From Corynebacterium aurimucosum (GTDB lineage Bacteria > Actinomycetota > Actinomycetes > Mycobacteriales > Mycobacteriaceae), in the NCBI RefSeq assembly GCF_030408555.1, contig NZ_CP047048.1, forward strand, positions 2,294,001 to 2,358,000: a stretch of 64,000 nt of DNA, read 5' to 3'. A program made the position numbers and the translations under genes. The notes beneath the pieces were generated by a model. The model ran no database searches and was not told where the DNA came from. It was given only the letters and a program-made list of their open reading frames with translations. Positions 62,527-64,000 of this stretch are shown here, in pieces (the stretch's first letter is position 1; the number at the start of each line of letters is the position of its first letter).

Positions 62527-63474
62527 TTAGGACGAGCGCAGCTGGGCTTCGAGCACATCCTGCGCGAAGTCCCACAACGGGGTCTTTACCCCAGCTTTGG
62601 CGCCCATGCGTCGGATAGCTCCGACCTGGGCGTCAAGTTCGTTTGGTAGACCTTCTTTGATGTCGCGCTGCATGGAGGACGTGTTATCCGGGTGCTGCTG
62701 GCGGGCAAACTCCATGGTTTGCTCGACCACATTGTCAGGCAGGTCCACGCCAAGTGCACGTCCAACAGACTCGACTTCCCGCATGAAGGCCTCAAGCTGG
62801 CCGGGGATTTCCTGGCAAAGGTAGCCAATCGGTTTATCCACCAAGGCGCCCAGAGTGCCGGTAGGGGTAACGAACATGGCTTTCGACCAGACGTCGACAA
62901 GCGCTGCGTCGTGGAACTTGCTGGAGGCACCCGCCTCTTTCAGCGCGGCCGCCAGATCCTCACCTGTACGGCGCAGTGACTCCGGCGCATCAGCACTCAA
63001 CGGACCAAAAGCCAAAGCCAAAGGCCCCGGATTGCGCTTGATCTGCGCCGGGCCCAGACGGGTGGCATAAACACGGGCAACCCCAGCAAGGATGTTTTCC
63101 TCCCCGAATTCCTCGGCCGCAAGGTACGGAATCTCGACCGAGTTGTGCGTGGTCACCACCGGGATACCCTGCAGGACCTCGCGGTCCTCCGCGCTGCCAA
63201 AGGTCTCATTGCCCGGCAGCGCCTTCGACGCGATAATCGCCACGTCCAGCCCACCCAAGAGCTCCTTGACCTCAGCAAAGGATTGCGCAGCCGGGACCTT
63301 AATAACCTCGGTGGTGGTGGGTTCCGCGTGGGCGTCGATCAGCGTCACGCCCGTCTCCCCCAGCACCCGCAAGGTCTCACCACGGGCGACGAAGGCGACG
63401 TCGTGACCCGCTGCTTTCAGTTTTCCGCCAAAGTATCCGCCGATGGCGCCTGCTCCCAGAATTCCAATCTTCAT
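62527..63474 (-). CDS. panE: 2-dehydropantoate 2-reductase-like protein (ApbA/PanE family)
   Basis: The 315-residue NADPH-binding protein begins MKIGILGAGAIGGYFGGKL (Rossmann glycine motif) and has VVTTHNSVEIPYL, the ketopantoate-reductase lysine region DVWSKAMFVTPTGTLGAL (about 210) and the helical C-terminal domain with TSSMQRDIKEGLPNELDAQVG. That pattern fits reduction of ketopantoate to pantoate for coenzyme A. Some family members use other keto acids, so substrate is inferred, supported by the nearby panC. TAGGTT lies 6 bases and GGAGAC just before the ATG. Confidence 0.85.
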   Translation of the reverse strand: MKIGILGAGAIGGYFGGKLKAAGHDVAFVARGETLRVLGETGVTLIDAHAEPTTTEVIKVPAAQSFAEVKELLGGLDVAIIASKALPGNETFGSAEDREVLQGIPVVTTHNSVEIPYLAAEEFGEENILAGVARVYATRLGPAQIKRNPGPLALAFGPLSADAPESLRRTGEDLAAALKEAGASSKFHDAALVDVWSKAMFVTPTGTLGALVDKPIGYLCQEIPGQLEAFMREVESVGRALGVDLPDNVVEQTMEFARQQHPDNTSSMQRDIKEGLPNELDAQVGAIRRMGAKAGVKTPLWDFAQDVLEAQLRSS

Positions 63475-63513
63475 GTCTCCAACCTAACTGGTGGAGACCT
63501 GCGCCACAGACTT

Positions 63514-64000
63514 TTATCCGCACTGTTCTAAGTTTCGGAAGCCAATTCCCAACGGCACGCCCGCGTTATCGATGAGCCGCACCCCACCAATGGTGGCCGC
63601 GATAAAGAGGCGGGCATCGCCCTCTGCGGGTGGCTCCCCAAGGTCGCGCCCGCGCAGCTCCACGTATTCCGGCTCGACGCCCGCGGCAGTGAGCACCTCA
63701 CGTGCCACACGGACGACTTCCTCGGCCCCGGACTCCGCCGCGTACGCGCCGGCGGTAAGTGCCGCTGACAATGCGCTGGCTTGCTCGCGTGCTTCAGGTG
63801 CCACGTCGGCATTGCGCAGGCTCATCACCACACCATCGGGCATGCGCACCGAGGGCACACCCTGCACACGCGCCCCGATGTGAAGGTCCGTAAAAGCTTG
63901 TTGGGTAGCCACGAGCAGCTCGTAGTCTTTCTCCCCCATGAACACATCACTGGGGCCAAGCGCACAGGTCAGCGCCACTATGCGGGTCAACTCCGCACAG
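63514..64000 (-). CDS. panC: Pantothenate synthetase PanC (5' end beyond the window)
   Basis: PanC joins pantoate and beta-alanine using ATP. The visible 161 codons are the C-terminal part, open to the window edge. They include FMGEKDYELLVATQQAF, the pantoate/ATP loop PDGVVMSLRN (SSRN in most homologues, here SLRN) and the C-terminal dimer domain with EYVELRGRDLG and LFIAATIGGVRLIDN. It lies 39 bases upstream of the panE-like gene on the same strand, so they are probably cotranscribed. The first ~120 residues are not in this window. Confidence 0.88.
   Translation of the reverse strand, partial: CAELTRIVALTCALGPSDVFMGEKDYELLVATQQAFTDLHIGARVQGVPSVRMPDGVVMSLRNADVAPEAREQASALSAALTAGAYAAESGAEEVVRVAREVLTAAGVEPEYVELRGRDLGEPPAEGDARLFIAATIGGVRLIDNAGVPLGIGFRNLEQCG

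Overview
The window is a high-GC actinobacterial chromosome segment, almost certainly from the genus Corynebacterium. Three things point there. Gene order matches what I recall of corynebacterial and mycobacterial chromosomes: purL-purQ-purS / exported nuclease / ptrB-purC-purB-purD-HIT-phoSR, poxB, thrE-otsA-otsB-ipsA-znuACB, rlmB-cysS-ispF-ispD-carD / lpqE / radA / canB / mutY, and clpC followed by lysS. Many genes have a TANNNT -10 box exactly 7 nt before the start codon, the signature of leaderless mRNAs. Several exported proteins have corynebacterial-type surface anchors. No prophage, CRISPR array or intact insertion sequence was seen.

Layout: (1) 1-17.6 kb holds purine biosynthesis (purL partial, purQ, purS, purC, purB, purD) interleaved with an anchored extracellular nuclease, an HNH protein, oligopeptidase B and a PhoP/PhoR-type two-component system. 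(2) 17.7-25.9 kb holds a TipA-like MerR regulator, an UMF1-type MFS protein, pyruvate:quinone oxidoreductase, a DHA2 MFS pump with its TetR regulator, a tRNA-Thr and the threonine/serine exporter ThrE. (3) 25.9-33.7 kb holds a lysine-rich histone-like protein, trehalose synthesis (otsA, lipoprotein, otsB), a LacI regulator like IpsA, a Zn/Mn ABC importer and an esterase. (4) 33.7-35.7 kb is a small accessory patch with a broken ABC ATPase and two tandem paralogous AAA-type ATPases. (5) 35.7-46.8 kb is the conserved rlmB-cysS-ispF-ispD-carD block and the divergent lpqE/radA side, then canB, mutY and a second ThrE-family protein. (6) 46.8-50.5 kb is accessory: a DUF4236 protein, a truncated exported peptide, a DUF1266 protein, two coupled unknown proteins and a CDF metal exporter. 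(7) 50.6-64 kb holds clpC, a degenerate kinase-like membrane protein, an MFS pump, two tandem paralogous lipoproteins, lysS, a PhoX phosphatase and two pantothenate-pathway genes (panE-like, panC partial).

Themes: phosphate scavenging recurs (PhoS/PhoR, PhoX preceded by 11-bp GTTCA-type direct repeats, and an exported nuclease). Zinc/manganese handling recurs (His-rich ZnuA-type importer with a dyad upstream, CDF exporter with a perfect palindrome over its -35). Twelve genes show TANNNT-N7-start, which resets many annotated starts. The most unusual observation is a lipoprotein gene near 58.4 kb whose MKKLL start is out of frame with its body by exactly one unit of a (CT)5 tract, suggesting phase variation or recent inactivation. 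No clearly novel multi-gene system was proven; the candidates are listed as findings.
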